In this document: positions 22,230 through 33,171 of the stretch, piece after piece
Layout of the letters: each line of letters opens with the position of its first letter
How positions within the stretch are numbered: the first letter of the stretch is position 1
NCBI GenBank assembly: GCA_019321725.1
Contig: CM033109.1
Coordinates: 15,593,993 to 15,657,992, forward strand
Direction: 5' to 3'
Length of the DNA: 64,000 nt
Source of the DNA: Paulownia fortunei
Taxonomy: Eukaryota > Streptophyta > Magnoliopsida > Lamiales > Paulowniaceae
The notes under the pieces: generated by a model
What the model was told of the DNA's origin: nothing
The model's database searches: none
Seen by the model: only the letters and a program-made list of their open reading frames with translations
Position numbers and translations under genes: made by a program

Positions 22230-22620
22230 TTATCTTGGCAAGACATTGCCTAACCTGGATGTAATTTCACTCTGGTGAGGCAGTCTTTACCCCTCAAGTT
22301 TGTCTGTGCAAGGTAGCATGGCTTTTCCTAGATACAATTTCATTTGTGTGAGGAAACGTGGCCTCGCCTGGATGTAATTTTATTTGGGTAAGGCAACATG
22401 GCCTAACTTGGATGTAATCTCACTTCGAAGAAGCAACATGCCCTTGCTTTAATGAAATTTCATTTAAGAGGGGCTGCGTGGCCTTGCCCAACAAGATTAT
22501 CGCCTAGGCAAGGTGTCTTGGCCTCACCTAGATGTACATCACTGAGCAAAGCAGCTTGGCTTCACCTAAATTGCTTTCATCTGGGGTGTAATTTCACTTT
22601 GGCTAAAATCTTGGAACAAA
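22230..22620 (-). repeat. Imperfect ~55-65 bp tandem repeats, patch 2
   Basis: The core GGCCTCGCCTGGATGTAATT, then a CATTTGGGTAAGGCAACAT-like part, returns six or seven times in diverged form (e.g. near 22245, 22330, 22360, 22400, 22470, 22520, 22565). It shares the GCAAGGC/TCGCC vocabulary of patch 1. Confidence 0.7.
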
Positions 22621-22859
22621 TTACTTAGGAGGTTCGAGACTTATAAGAAACACTAAGACTTTGTATTACTATGTGCTTTAGTCTTTTATGATAGTCTCCA
22701 ATTGTTTTGATTTTGAAACTTGTGTTGTTTAGCTTTCTTTTATTCAGTTATATCCAGAGCTAGAAATGTTATGTCTGACGTTGAAGACATTTCCTGCCTT
22801 TTTATTATTATGTGATGAGTTGGTCATGTTTGTATTTCTCTTCTCCCTAGGGATTGCTA

Positions 22860-23185
22860 GCTTACCATGAGTTATATTTGACAACTTGTTATAAGATAAT
22901 GTATCTAATAATCATCATGGGTTTCTCTAAGCAACTTTTTATAGGTGGATGTTTTGTCAATATTTTGCCATGAGCCTATTTTGACTTCTTATAGGCATGT
23001 TTAGTTACTTTGCCATGAGTTATTGTGGACTTCTTACAGGTAAGCATTGTGATGTCTTCCCATGAGTCTGGGCTTCTTATAGATAGGTGTGCGCTCAACC
23101 ATGAACCCTTAGGCTTCTTATAGGCGATTACGTTTATGCATTACCATGAGTGTTTTATTCAATTTCAAATAGGTAGGCACTTGTA
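22860..23185 (-). repeat. Imperfect ~60 bp tandem repeats, patch 3
   Basis: Units of the type GCCATGAGTTATTGTGGACT, then TCTTATAGGTAGGTG, recur near 22865, 22915, 22968, 23020, 23065, 23095 and 23145. Unit spacing is about 45-60 bp and divergence is high. Confidence 0.7.
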
Positions 23186-23494
23186 TTTTCTATGATACAA
23201 CTTTCATTGGAGAGTACTATGATCCCTAGAGTGTAGAAATAATGAGTTTTAGTAGTGTTCAATAGGTTAATATAAAAAAAAGTTATTAATGATTCGAAAA
23301 GAACTTATTAATGATTCGAAAAGAACTTTCAAGAAGGAAGCTAATAGAACCATTATCTTAGAGAAAATAATTCTCCCTCTTGGAGAAAGCAAAGGCACTC
23401 AAATAAAAATTTCCTTAACATGCTCCAAATAAGCCACTTAGTTTTTTTTTTTCACCTTCCTTGACTACTCATGGGCATCTACACTTGAGCCGTT

Positions 23495-24589
23495 TTACTC
23501 CATTGCGGTTGCTATTCTTTTCTTAGATTCACTTTCTCTAGGAGATGAAGCTGTAGCATTGTTAGGCTTACATGATGGGCTTAATGCTTTTGTTCCTTCT
23601 AGGTCCCATTCAGTTCGCCTAAAAGGTGTTGAGAGTAGTTTGGTATTCTTCATTATGGTGAAAAAGTATTCATGAGTGACTCTAACATCGCATTGGAGAT
23701 CTCCAGACATGTTAGGGCAGAGAACTTCACTATCATACACATAGTAAAAGCTACTGCTTGGAAGAGGTTGAGATTGGGTCTCTCTAGTACCATGTTATAG
23801 AAAGATGGGGCTTTTTACCATCTTGGTGACTTTTTGTTGCCCAGATCCCAAGGATAGGGGAAATGTGATTTCCCCTAGTATTTATACTATCTCCACGATA
23901 AAACCAACCAGTGAAGCATTCATCGGGACCAGTTGCATGTGGCCTATTCCAAGCTTTTGGAAAGCCTCATAGAAAATAATGTCTCAAGCTCTCCCGCTGT
24001 CCACGAGTACTTTCTTGACCTAAAAGTTAGCTAGGATCACAGAGATAATATTGGCATCATCAATTTGTTCATTCGGTAGGTTTAGATCGTGCTCCCTAAA
24101 TGTTATTCTATCTTTCTTTGTTGGATATGAAAAATCTGATTCTATCTAGTAGAAACTTGGGTACTGCATTCTGCGAGCTCCTTCTTGTATACTTAATGCA
24201 CTTCTTACATCTCTACCCAAAGGCCCACTGGAAACTATATTTACGATCTCTACAATGGGAGATTGTAAGGATAAGTGTCACTCCCTCGTGGCTGGTAGGG
24301 CCTGCTCGTGCGACTATTTTTTCTCTATGATGGGTATTGTGTGGTTGCTAGTTGTCACATGGTCCTTCATTGACAAACTCTTTTAGGTAACATTTTTTAT
24401 GAGATTCTCAATCTCTTTTTTGAGGCGGAAATATTCCTAGGTGGTGTGCCAACAGTCACAGTGGAAGCATAATGCTACTTAGACTTCATCTTCTTGGGAT
24501 CATCTTTTAGCCTCTTGTGGGGGTGAATTATTCTCTATTACTCTACTACCACCAGGACTTCTACCAGCAGGGTGTTTAATTGAGTGTTT
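23495..24589 (-). pseudogene. Tat-type aspartic protease region of the non-autonomous element
   Basis: Minus strand, several frame breaks. KKVLVDSGRAWDIIFYEAFQ (~24020-23960) is the active-site block (D-S-G retained), followed by KLGIGHMQLVPMNASLVGF and GEITFPLSLGS, as in Tat proteases. The last open stretch (23740-23495, starting near MYDSEVLCPN) lies where the protease-RT linker would be but shows no RT motif, and the sequence then leaves the pol pattern. Confidence 0.7.
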
Positions 24590-25730
24590 TAGGATATATT
24601 AAAAAGGTGGTCCTTCATCCTCCTTTTTGGTGCTCACTTTTCTTCTCTTTGTCTTTATGCTTCTGCTTTGCTCCCACTCCCGAGTGTGTGGTCCCTTCCA
24701 TGTGGATGAACTTTTGCACTTGAGCTATCAATTCTTCTAGCGATCCAAGTGGCTTTCCTATGATAAACTCTTTAAGTCTTCCTTGGCGGAGCTTCTGCTG
24801 CATGATTCCTTCAAGAAGCTCATAGTCACAAGCGATACTTTATTTACTGCCTCCATAATACGCCGGATGTAGTCTCTCAGTGGCTCTCCATCTCCTGGAT
24901 GATCGCAAATAGATAGAAATGGTCTACAAGTACTTTTTGTTGATAGGAAAATAGTGTAGGAAACAATGGGTTAATTGTTCCAAGTTGGTGATGGACCCGA
25001 CAAGTAGCTAGTTACACTACATTAGACTATGCTTCGTGAGCGTCGTGCAGAAGATCTTGCAGATACGTTGCTTAGGTTGTACAGGTCAGCCTTAGCGTAG
25101 AACTTTTCAAGGTGTTCCAAAGGATCTCTAGTTTCGCCATACTCAGGAAGATATGAGACCTTAGCCCCTGCAAAGAGGGAGTCAGCCAGGATGGCGGATC
25201 AGAAGGGGTTGTGCTTTAGTGGTGCCACTGAAATAGGCATATACTCCTCTATACATCTACGTATTCCCGTGGAATAGTAGATGGGATAGTGTCTATTCTG
25301 CTAGTAGCTTTCTTGCATTTTTTGTTCCCATTGAGGATAGATGCTCAACTGCTCTCATCCTAGTGGGTATCACCTCCTTACGCCTCTGTCCTTTGTGCCT
25401 CTACCCAATCCTCCTAAAAGTTAGAGTTTAATCTCGACTTCGACGGGAGGACTAGGGGGCTCACCATCAGGTTGATGATTCTCAGCATATTAGGTTATTA
25501 CTATTGCTATAGCTCTTGTCGACGTTCCTCTATCAGCATTCTCAAGGCCTCTTGGGTGATTTGCTGGATTGGTTGTTGGTTGGTTCCTCTTGGCATAGGG
25601 GTGGTGGATCACATTGGAGAAGTGGTTGCTAACGTTTATCTAGTCCCATTGTTCTTAACTTCTTCCCCATGGGGGGACATTCTGGCCGCTGGCTTCTCTC
25701 TTAGCTTTGGATCTGGTCTTCATCTTTAGT
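24590..25730 (-). pseudogene. Tat-type gag of the non-autonomous element
   Basis: On the minus strand: a start like MKTRSKAKREASGQNVPPWG near 25724, then after frame breaks LPEYGETRDPLEHLEKFYAK (about 25145-25085), the conserved gag block usually reading YDGxxDPxEHLxxF, and finally QQKLRQGRLKEFIIGKPLGS, then EELIAQVQKFIHMEG and a Lys-rich tail (24803-24615). Stops and frameshifts separate these blocks. Confidence 0.75.
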
Positions 25731-25770
25731 TCTCAATCTTCAGATAGGTGTTTCACATATGGTGCCATAA

Positions 25771-26119
25771 TGATATGGAATAGCTCCAAATCTCCAAACT
25801 CTTTGTAATGAATCAACTTCATAGTGGGCACTTGCCTACATCACAACAAGTTATTAGAGCGTCGGGATTGTCCTTGCAAAAACTCCCTGACGCTCAATTT
25901 AAAACTAGATCAGAGATAAATAAAGGTAAAGAACAGAATGTTATAATGTGCCAAAATGAATCGCGTACCTTATAAAATTGTGTGGAATAGGTATTTATAG
26001 GTATTTATCATGAGACTTAGGCCTTATGGGGCATTATGCGTATTTTGGACCTCATGGGCCTATTTGTCTCATTTGGCTATAATTTAATATTTTTGGGCTT
26101 CGTCAAATTATGCCCATCA
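25771..26119 (-). repeat. 5' LTR of the non-autonomous Tat element
   Basis: About 349 bp; on the minus strand it starts TGATGGGCATAATTTGAC and ends ATATCA, three bases before the primer-binding site. Many substitutions relative to 19257-19601 show an old insertion. Confidence 0.82.
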
Positions 26120-26588
26120 TATATTTACCATTCCCCCCCCAAAAAAAGCTGAAATCTTCCGAAAGTGTTAACATTAAATTAATGTTTAAATATGAACATC
26201 AAGTTAATCACTGAGAAAAAATAATTGAAAGATCAAAAGGACACGAAGTAAAAGTTTTTAAGTACACTATACTTAAATATAAAACACTTCTCCAAAAATA
26301 TTATAGTGTACAAGTGTTGCAAAGAATCATGTATGACTAATTAAATAATTACACATATATGTTAATGATTAACAATTTAAAAATGTTTTGAAAATTTGTA
26401 CTGATACGTAAACTTATCAACTAGCAAAAGAAAAGTTCTTATTTCTTTCGTATTTCGCAGTAAAATACCTAAAAAAAGAAAAAATCATGGTTGGGAAGGT
26501 TAGAGTAGCTAAAGCCATTGGAATTTATATTTTATACATTGGAAAATCCATTTGGTTATTAATAGACCAGGACGGGGATGGTTTGGTC
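26120..26588. other. Unassigned spacer
   Basis: AT-rich, begins with a short poly-C/poly-A run (26135-26152). No gene or repeat recognised. Confidence 0.45.
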
Positions 26589-26928
26589 AAAATAAATTCT
26601 TGTTTTGACTAAACAGTTATGGGCGACTTACAACTTCAATTCGAATCGACCAATCCGATATATTTTCCACGTTCATAGGAGTGTGTCTATGTTTTTGCTT
26701 TACGAATATGATATTTTTTGGGCATTTCTAATAATATCAAGTCTTATTCCTATTTTGGCATTTATCATTTTCGGGATTTTAGCCCCGATTAGGAAAGGGT
26801 CGGAGAAACTTTCCAGTTATGAATCGGGTATAGAACCAATGGGCGACGCTTAGTTATAATTTAGAATCCGTTATTATATGTTTGCTCTAGTTTTTGTTGT
26901 TTTCGATGTTGAAATGGTTTTTCTTTAA
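26589..26928 (+). pseudogene. ndhC: Chloroplast ndhC fragment in the nucleus (NUPT)
   Basis: From the ATG at 26689 the frame reads [19 protein letters not shown], then [20 protein letters not shown] and PMGDA, which is the start of plastid NDH subunit 3 (NdhC, a proton-pumping NDH-complex membrane subunit, normally ~120 residues). A TAG replaces the Trp codon after GDA (26851), yet the sequence continues in frame through RYYMFALVFVVFDVEMVFL and stops matching at about 26928, so the last third is missing. The ~100 bp upstream (GGGCGACTTACAACTTCAAT) looks like the plastid leader. Its left limit is uncertain. Confidence 0.9.
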
Positions 26929-27270
26929 TAATTAACCAAAAGAAAACTTAAAAATCAATAATTAATTTCTACCAAGAAAGTGAAACTCCTCTTCTTCTAA
27001 ATTATTTATTTATTATTTTTTTTAGGTAAGTTTCTTTTACACAATCTTGCCCCTCAAATTCTTCTAAATAGTTTAATCACCAAACTTTTTAAACAGTGCA
27101 GCCAATCAACTAATTAGTCCCAAATAATCAATTTAAAAAAAATACCAATTTTCATCATTCCCTATCCCTTCCCTTTCACCCTCAACATCTAGAACCAAGA
27201 TTTGAGTAAGGAAAAAGAAAAGAAAAATATTAAAAAAATAAAGATAACATTATACTTCCTCCATCTCACA
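26929..27270. other. Unassigned spacer
   Basis: AT-rich with A- and T-runs between the plastid fragment and a copia LTR piece. Nothing recognised. Confidence 0.45.
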
Positions 27271-28285
27271 AAGTTGGGCGCTATAACTGCAGAGTGTGCA
27301 CAACAGAATCTAAAAATAATTTAAAAATAAGATATATGCAACAACAATTATTACATCACCCTGAGTTCGTAGTGATTCTAACAATTGCGTGTTTTTGATA
27401 GCTTTACAAAATCAATGTAAATAAAATTTTAGATTTTATGTTTCATGCACTCCAATTGCAATAGGGTGTATAGTAATTAATTACTATGGATCACTTGACA
27501 AAATAGTTTGCAAGGGATCTAATTATCTTCCCTCTAAAATAGGTCCACACATTTAGACTAGAACATGAAATTAAAACCCCAATAGCGATTTTAATTCATT
27601 TACTAATCTAGTATGGAGTGCTTTATGAGTATTAATTCTTAATCCAACTTGTGGAGTTAAGAATTCAATACATTTTTAATCAAAGAAGATACTTTGATTA
27701 TGTTGAAAGAAGTTTTGGGAGATAAAAAGAGAGTGTAGAGAGAAAATCTATTTTTTTGTATTCTTTCTTGTAGTGGCCGAAAATTACAATGAGGATATCC
27801 TCAAATTACAATGAGTCAAACTCTCCCAAAATAATCAACTCAGTCAATTCTCTTTCTTGGCTCCCAAAATAACCAATTCAGTCAATTCTCTTTCTAGCAT
27901 GTATATGGCCAATTTTGTGGACATCCATAAGCCACAAAATTGGCTATCTATCTCTCTTATTGATTGTCCTGTACACTTCCAATACATTCAAGATAGATAT
28001 CTTGTATCTTTGCATATCTACATATGATAATTAATAAAAGTAGACCTCTAATAATGAGCCACATTGATTTTGGGCTTTGACTTTTACAATGTTTATTATT
28101 TAATTTAATTAATTAAATTTACCCAAATTCAATTAACTGATCCTATCAATTAATTATTTCACTCCAATTGAACTTTCTAATCTTATTAAGTCCTATTAAA
28201 TAATCTCATTACTTAAATGAATAACTAATTCAATCAATTAAATTAATTAAGCCCCCAAATAATTAATTTTTATTAATTAATTGAA
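27271..28285 (-). repeat. Copia LTR fragment, inverted
   Basis: Reverse complement of the 3' half of the copia LTR. Its left edge (GTTGGGCGC, then GTGCACAACA) lines up with TGTTGGGTTTGCG and GTATGCACAATA at 49540, and it later has AATTAATTAAG-rich tracts and CCAATTGAACTTTC like 50480. It stops at AATTGAATCC, where LTR-A sequence (GGTTGCAAA) begins, so the U3 end is missing. Confidence 0.7.
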
Positions 28286-28925
28286 TCCAAGGTTGCAAAA
28301 AAAGAATAAATGCTGAGAAACACCAGATTAGAGCTGTATAAATTGTGTATAATATGAGATTTAAACCACCATTTGACACCTCAAGCTTTGTCACCTCATG
28401 CTTTCTTATTAAGCTTAAGCTAACATCTCAAGCTAACACCTCAAACCTTCAACTTTAAGCCATGACCAGACCCTCATTTCAGCCATTTTCAGCTTTCAAA
28501 CAACACCTTAAGGTCTCCAATTGATCCAAATTGATTCCAAGTTGAAATAAAAGCAAGAAAAGCAAAGGAAAAGTGATTACCATCAAGTTTAACCTCAAAA
28601 TCTGCATAGGTAACACTTATCTATGGTTTTGCCTTTGGTTTTGAGATTATTCTGAATGTGTTTATTGTTTATTAAGCTTTAAATATCTCTTATAAAAGTG
28701 TTAGGAAGTTCTTAGTTAGACTATAGTGCACAAAGAAAGGGGTTTTGATGACAAACACTTAAATAGGAAATACTTGATGCAGAAATTATCACCTTACTAT
28801 TTTGTTGTGTTTTAGGCGTCAAAAGTGTATGGTATGTTTAATAAAACCTATAATTATTACCATTTACATGTCCATATATGAGTTAAGAGTATTGGAATGA
28901 ATTTTGATCGATTTTGGTATGCTGT
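28286..28925 (+). repeat. Outer LTR-A copy, left part (forward)
   Basis: Matches the interior of 12722-14210 from GGTTGCAAA onward (GAGAAACACCAGATTAGAG; TGACACCTCAAGCTTTG). It is interrupted at GCTGT (28921-28925) by a solo LTR-A and resumes at 31784. The beginning of this LTR is missing. Confidence 0.8.
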
Positions 28926-31778
28926 TGTAACACCCCCATTCCTACACAACCATATATATTGTATAATTTGACATGATAGAACCTGTGTGCATGCATGGAA
29001 TATTTATTTATTTATTTATTTTAACATTTTAAGAAAAGCTAAATCACTTCTTACATACACAACCCTATTTAAAATAGAAGGATCAGTATTTATATAAAAA
29101 CACAACACCCATAACGACCACAATATTTACATACTTATTTACAGTAAAGTTTTAAAAGAGAAATATAGTACCAATCTAAAAACATAATACACCAGACTCA
29201 AAATATAACAAGCCAACAAAATAGCCCAACAGGTCGTCATCCATGTACACACTCCCTCAAACACCTGCAGGAGCTCCAACAGCCGACCAACCAGCTAAAG
29301 ATGCTTCAAGCATCGTCGTACTCACCTACAATGCATAAACTATATGAGCTAACACTCAGCAAGTAAAGATTATGCATGTCAAAGAATAATCCACAATATC
29401 AAGTCATGCAACTCAAAATGCTATGCTCACAATGCAATTTTATGCATCAAAATATTTCTCTCAAAATCTTTTCTTTCTTGGGCCCCTGACCAACGCTACT
29501 ATCCCATGCACCGGAAAAGAGCTCTGTATACCGCCATAATCCAATGGCTAATAATCATATAAGCATGCAAATCCATGCATACTCATACGCAAGCAAATCC
29601 ATGCACGCGAACCTGCAAATCCATGCATGCTTCGGTGCACTAGTAGTGGTCAGCAAAATATTTTCCTTTCTCACAATCATGCCGTGCAATGCAAGATTTA
29701 TCACAATGCGCGTATATGATGCATGCACGTGCCAATGACAATGCCCATGTATGTATGCTCAATTGAGAGTCCTCTACTATGCACATATGATTTATGATAT
29801 TACATATAATTCACACATCTACTATGTCTATGCATTGTAGTTGCAAATGAATCTTTACTTACCTTTCACTTGGTTGGTGGCTTAGTCTAAATTTGTTTAG
29901 TATTCCTCTCCAACTTTAGATGTAAAATAGCCTGTAATATTACCCAACATCAAGCACCATTCCCAATTTGGCAAGTTGAAAGCACAAAATCTCATACTAG
30001 ACCTTAAATACCAAGCTATAAGCTAACAATCAAGCTTTAACAAACTAGAACCCATATAGCCCCTCAAATACCTCAATTTCTCATCTTAAATGCATGAAAA
30101 CATCATGTAATTGAAGTATTATAACTCTAATAGCATGTACCTAATTGTTAACACTCAATAGCAACATGTCAAGGTTGAAACATGCTAAGTGATCAAATGT
30201 GGCAAATTCACATTTTCATATTTTCTTGCTGTCAAGTTTAGTTGCATGATAATTTTAACATCCCTAAGCATATCCAATCACTCCCAAATTTTTACCACAC
30301 TTATATAACATGTATATAAATGTAACCATATCATATAATTGCTAAAATCACGGATATAGCTTCCCAAGTTCAGCTCTCTTCACGACATACTGAAACAGAT
30401 TGTTTCCTACCGTGACAGTTTTGCACACTTCATGCCATTAATGGTTTTGGCACCCTTAAGTATATTCAATCACTCCAACATTTTCACAATACTTAGATAA
30501 CATATATAAGGAGACAACCAGGTCATATTATTACCAAAAATAATGGATTTAGCTCCCTTAATTCAGTTTCCTTCACAGCACACCAAAACAGATTTTGCTA
30601 TTTTGGCAGTTTGAGTGTTTCTCCAATATCATTCTCTATTTCAATTTCCAACTGATAAAACTTCATTCCAATACTCTTAACTCATATATGTTCATGTAAA
30701 TGGTAATAATTATAGTTTTTATTCAACATACCATACACTTTTGAAGCCTAAAACACAAGAAAACAGTAAGATGACAGTTTCTGCCACAAGTATTTCCTAT
30801 TAAGTGTTTGTGATCAAAAACCCTTTATTTGTGCACCAAAGTCTAACTAAAAACTTCCTAAAACTTTTATAAGAGATATTGAAAGCTTAATAAACCATAA
30901 AACCATTCATAATAATCTGAAAACCAAAGGCAAAACCGTAGATAAGTGTTACCTATGCAGATTTTGAGGCTAACTTGATGGTAATCACTTCTTCTTTGCT
31001 TTTCTTACTTTTATTTCAACTTGGAATCAATTTGGATCACTTGGAGACCTTAAGGTGTGTGTTTGGAAGATGAAAATGGCTGAAATGAGGGTCTGGTCAT
31101 TGCTTAAGGGTGAAGGGTTTGAGGTGTTAGCTTGAGATGTTAGCTTAAGCTTAATAAGAAAGCATGAGGTGGCAAGTAAATGGCAAATCTGATTTTCTCC
31201 CTTATCTTGCAGCCCTAATATTGTGTGTCTCATCTATTTTTATTTGGTTGCAACCTATCTTAATCACCATTCATAATTCCTATGTCCGTTCATTCGATCT
31301 CCAAACCGATTCGCATCCGATTCCTAAAGAATTATCTAGTTTGCATTTCTAAAATCATATGCACATAAGGGCCTTGTAATATGACACTTAAATCATATTA
31401 TATCATGTCCAATATTCCAAGTATGCTAATTTACAAATATATACTTTTAAAATAACTTGATCAAATCAAATTAAACCGTATAAGGTTACTAGTAACACTT
31501 TTAGCACTTCCAAAATTATAACCTATATATCCCATCTATATCTAATATTGATCCACCTCATTTTATTCTTATTTCAATATAAAATCAATTACTTAGATTA
31601 AGAAATTCAATAACTAATATCGTGCAAGAGCTTCAGAATTAAGTTTATTATTCAAGAATGTCGTATAAAATGAAATAAATTATGCAATGTCAATAGAAAT
31701 GCAAATAGCATATAAAATTAACAGGTAATGCATGAATCATATTTGGCCATGTGAGTAGCAAGAGGCTCGGGTATCACA
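28926..31778 (-). mobile_element. Solo LTR-A with perfect target-site duplication GCTGT
   Basis: 2853 bp, from TGTAACACCCCC to GGGTATCACA, flanked by GCTGT at 28921-28925 and 31779-31783. It is minus-oriented relative to the Tekay 3' LTR at 12722. No internal retrotransposon genes lie between the ends, so it is a solo LTR, most simply made by recombination between the two LTRs of a full element. It belongs to the subfamily with GGGCCCCTGACCAACGCTAC near 29480. It sits inside an older forward LTR-A. Confidence 0.93.
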
Positions 31779-31783
31779 GCTGT

Positions 31784-33165
31784 GAAGGAGACTGAATTAG
31801 GGGTGCTAAATCCATGAGTTTTGGCAATTCTATGGCATGGTTATATGTTTTTATATGTTAGCTAAGTGCGGTAAAAAAGTTTAGACTGAATAAATATGCT
31901 TAAGGATGCTAAAATTGCTATGAAACTTAATGTGACGGCAAGGAAAATAGAAGATGGAAATCTGTTCCATTTTACTTCTTGGCATGTTTCAACATATCTA
32001 TGGTAAAATTGATGATTAGCATTTAGAGAACTGTTATAAGAGTTGTAACACATCAATTAGGTGATTTTATCATATATTTAAGATGAGAAATCAAGGTACT
32101 TGGGAGATTGTATTATGTTTTTGTCCCTAAGTAGTAAAGTTTGATTGTTACATAGTTAAATTGAAATTCAAGGTCCTTGTATAGGATTAAGCATAATGAA
32201 CTTGTTGATTCAGGATAGTGATTGATATCTTATATTTTTACAGATTATTCACACCTAAGGTTGGGGAGTAACACCTAAGAAACTAAGAAGTAAGATACAA
32301 TCAATTAAAGGTAAGTGAAAATCCATTTGCAACTACAATGCATGGACATAATATTTCTTGCCTTATATATATTAAATGTGATCCATGTGTCTTGATGAGT
32401 ATATTATGAGTATTAAAAATATCTTATAGTGCATACGTTGCTTGGGTGATGGACATGGGATCCGTTCTGTCATTGAACATGCCATTCATCAGCATTTACA
32501 CGTGCATATAAAATATGTGCTTACAATTGAGGTTTTACATGCATGATATTATTTTTAGAAAGAAAGTGTTTTGGTACTAGTGCATCAAGGCATGCGAGGT
32601 ATGCTTATATAATATTTAGGGCACCGTGACTGTTACTTCTCGGAGGATCATAGGGGTTGATAGGGGGTATGCCTCTGGTGATCATAAGAGGGTGGACCAC
32701 TTGATTGTGCCCCTATTGACTCTACCGGTGGGAAGACTTTTGGAGGATCACAGGAGAAGATAGGGGTGGACCTCTGGTGATCCCAGTAGATGGCCCCTAG
32801 ACTGAGTCAATTTGCTTATGGCCATGTAATTATTGATATTGTTTAGAGCTCTATCCAGTGTATAGTAGGTAGGCCAAGGGCCTAGTGATGGAAAATAATT
32901 TTGAATGAACTATTTTATCTCAGGAACTTGCATTCCTTGTGTGATTTCATAGAGATGCATCGTATATATGTTAGATTATCGCTTCAGCATGCATGATTTT
33001 CACTTACTGAGTGTTAGCTCATGTAGTTCATGCATTATAGGTAAGCATAGTGAGACTTGAGACCTCTAGTTTACTGGGTTGGCTGTGGCTCCTGCAGGCT
33101 TTCAAAGATCGATGTACATGGATGACGACCTATTGGGGCTATTAGCCATTGGATACTATTTCTAT
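31784..33165 (+). repeat. Outer LTR-A copy, right part (forward), ~100-bp repeat subfamily
   Basis: Continues 28925 after one copy of GCTGT. It contains two ~100-bp tandem units starting GGAGGATCA at 32642 and 32742, each followed by CCTCTGGTGATC-type sequence. It stops in the block GATGACGACCTATTGGGGC near 33140-33165, short of the expected GGGGGTGTTACA end, where copia sequence starts. Confidence 0.82.
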
Positions 33166-33171
33166 GACTCC

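Larger units (their letters stand above)
19257..26119 (-). mobile_element. Non-autonomous Tat-type LTR element (TR-GAG-like), 6.9 kb
   Basis: Bounded by two similar LTRs (19257-19601 and 25771-26119). Next to the right LTR is a degenerate primer-binding site, read on the minus strand as TGGCACCATATGTG (25755-25768), so the element runs right to left. From right to left it has gag, protease, then about 4 kb with no RT, RNase H or integrase motif that I can find, but with three patches of imperfect tandem repeats. TATAT follows the right LTR and is compatible with the low-complexity left flank. Lacking pol, it would have needed enzymes from a relative such as the Tat element at 4879. Confidence 0.75.

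Noticed and set aside
26605..26688. N-terminal extension of the ndhC fragment
   Set aside because: The open frame begins upstream of the true plastid start; this part is the plastid leader, not protein.
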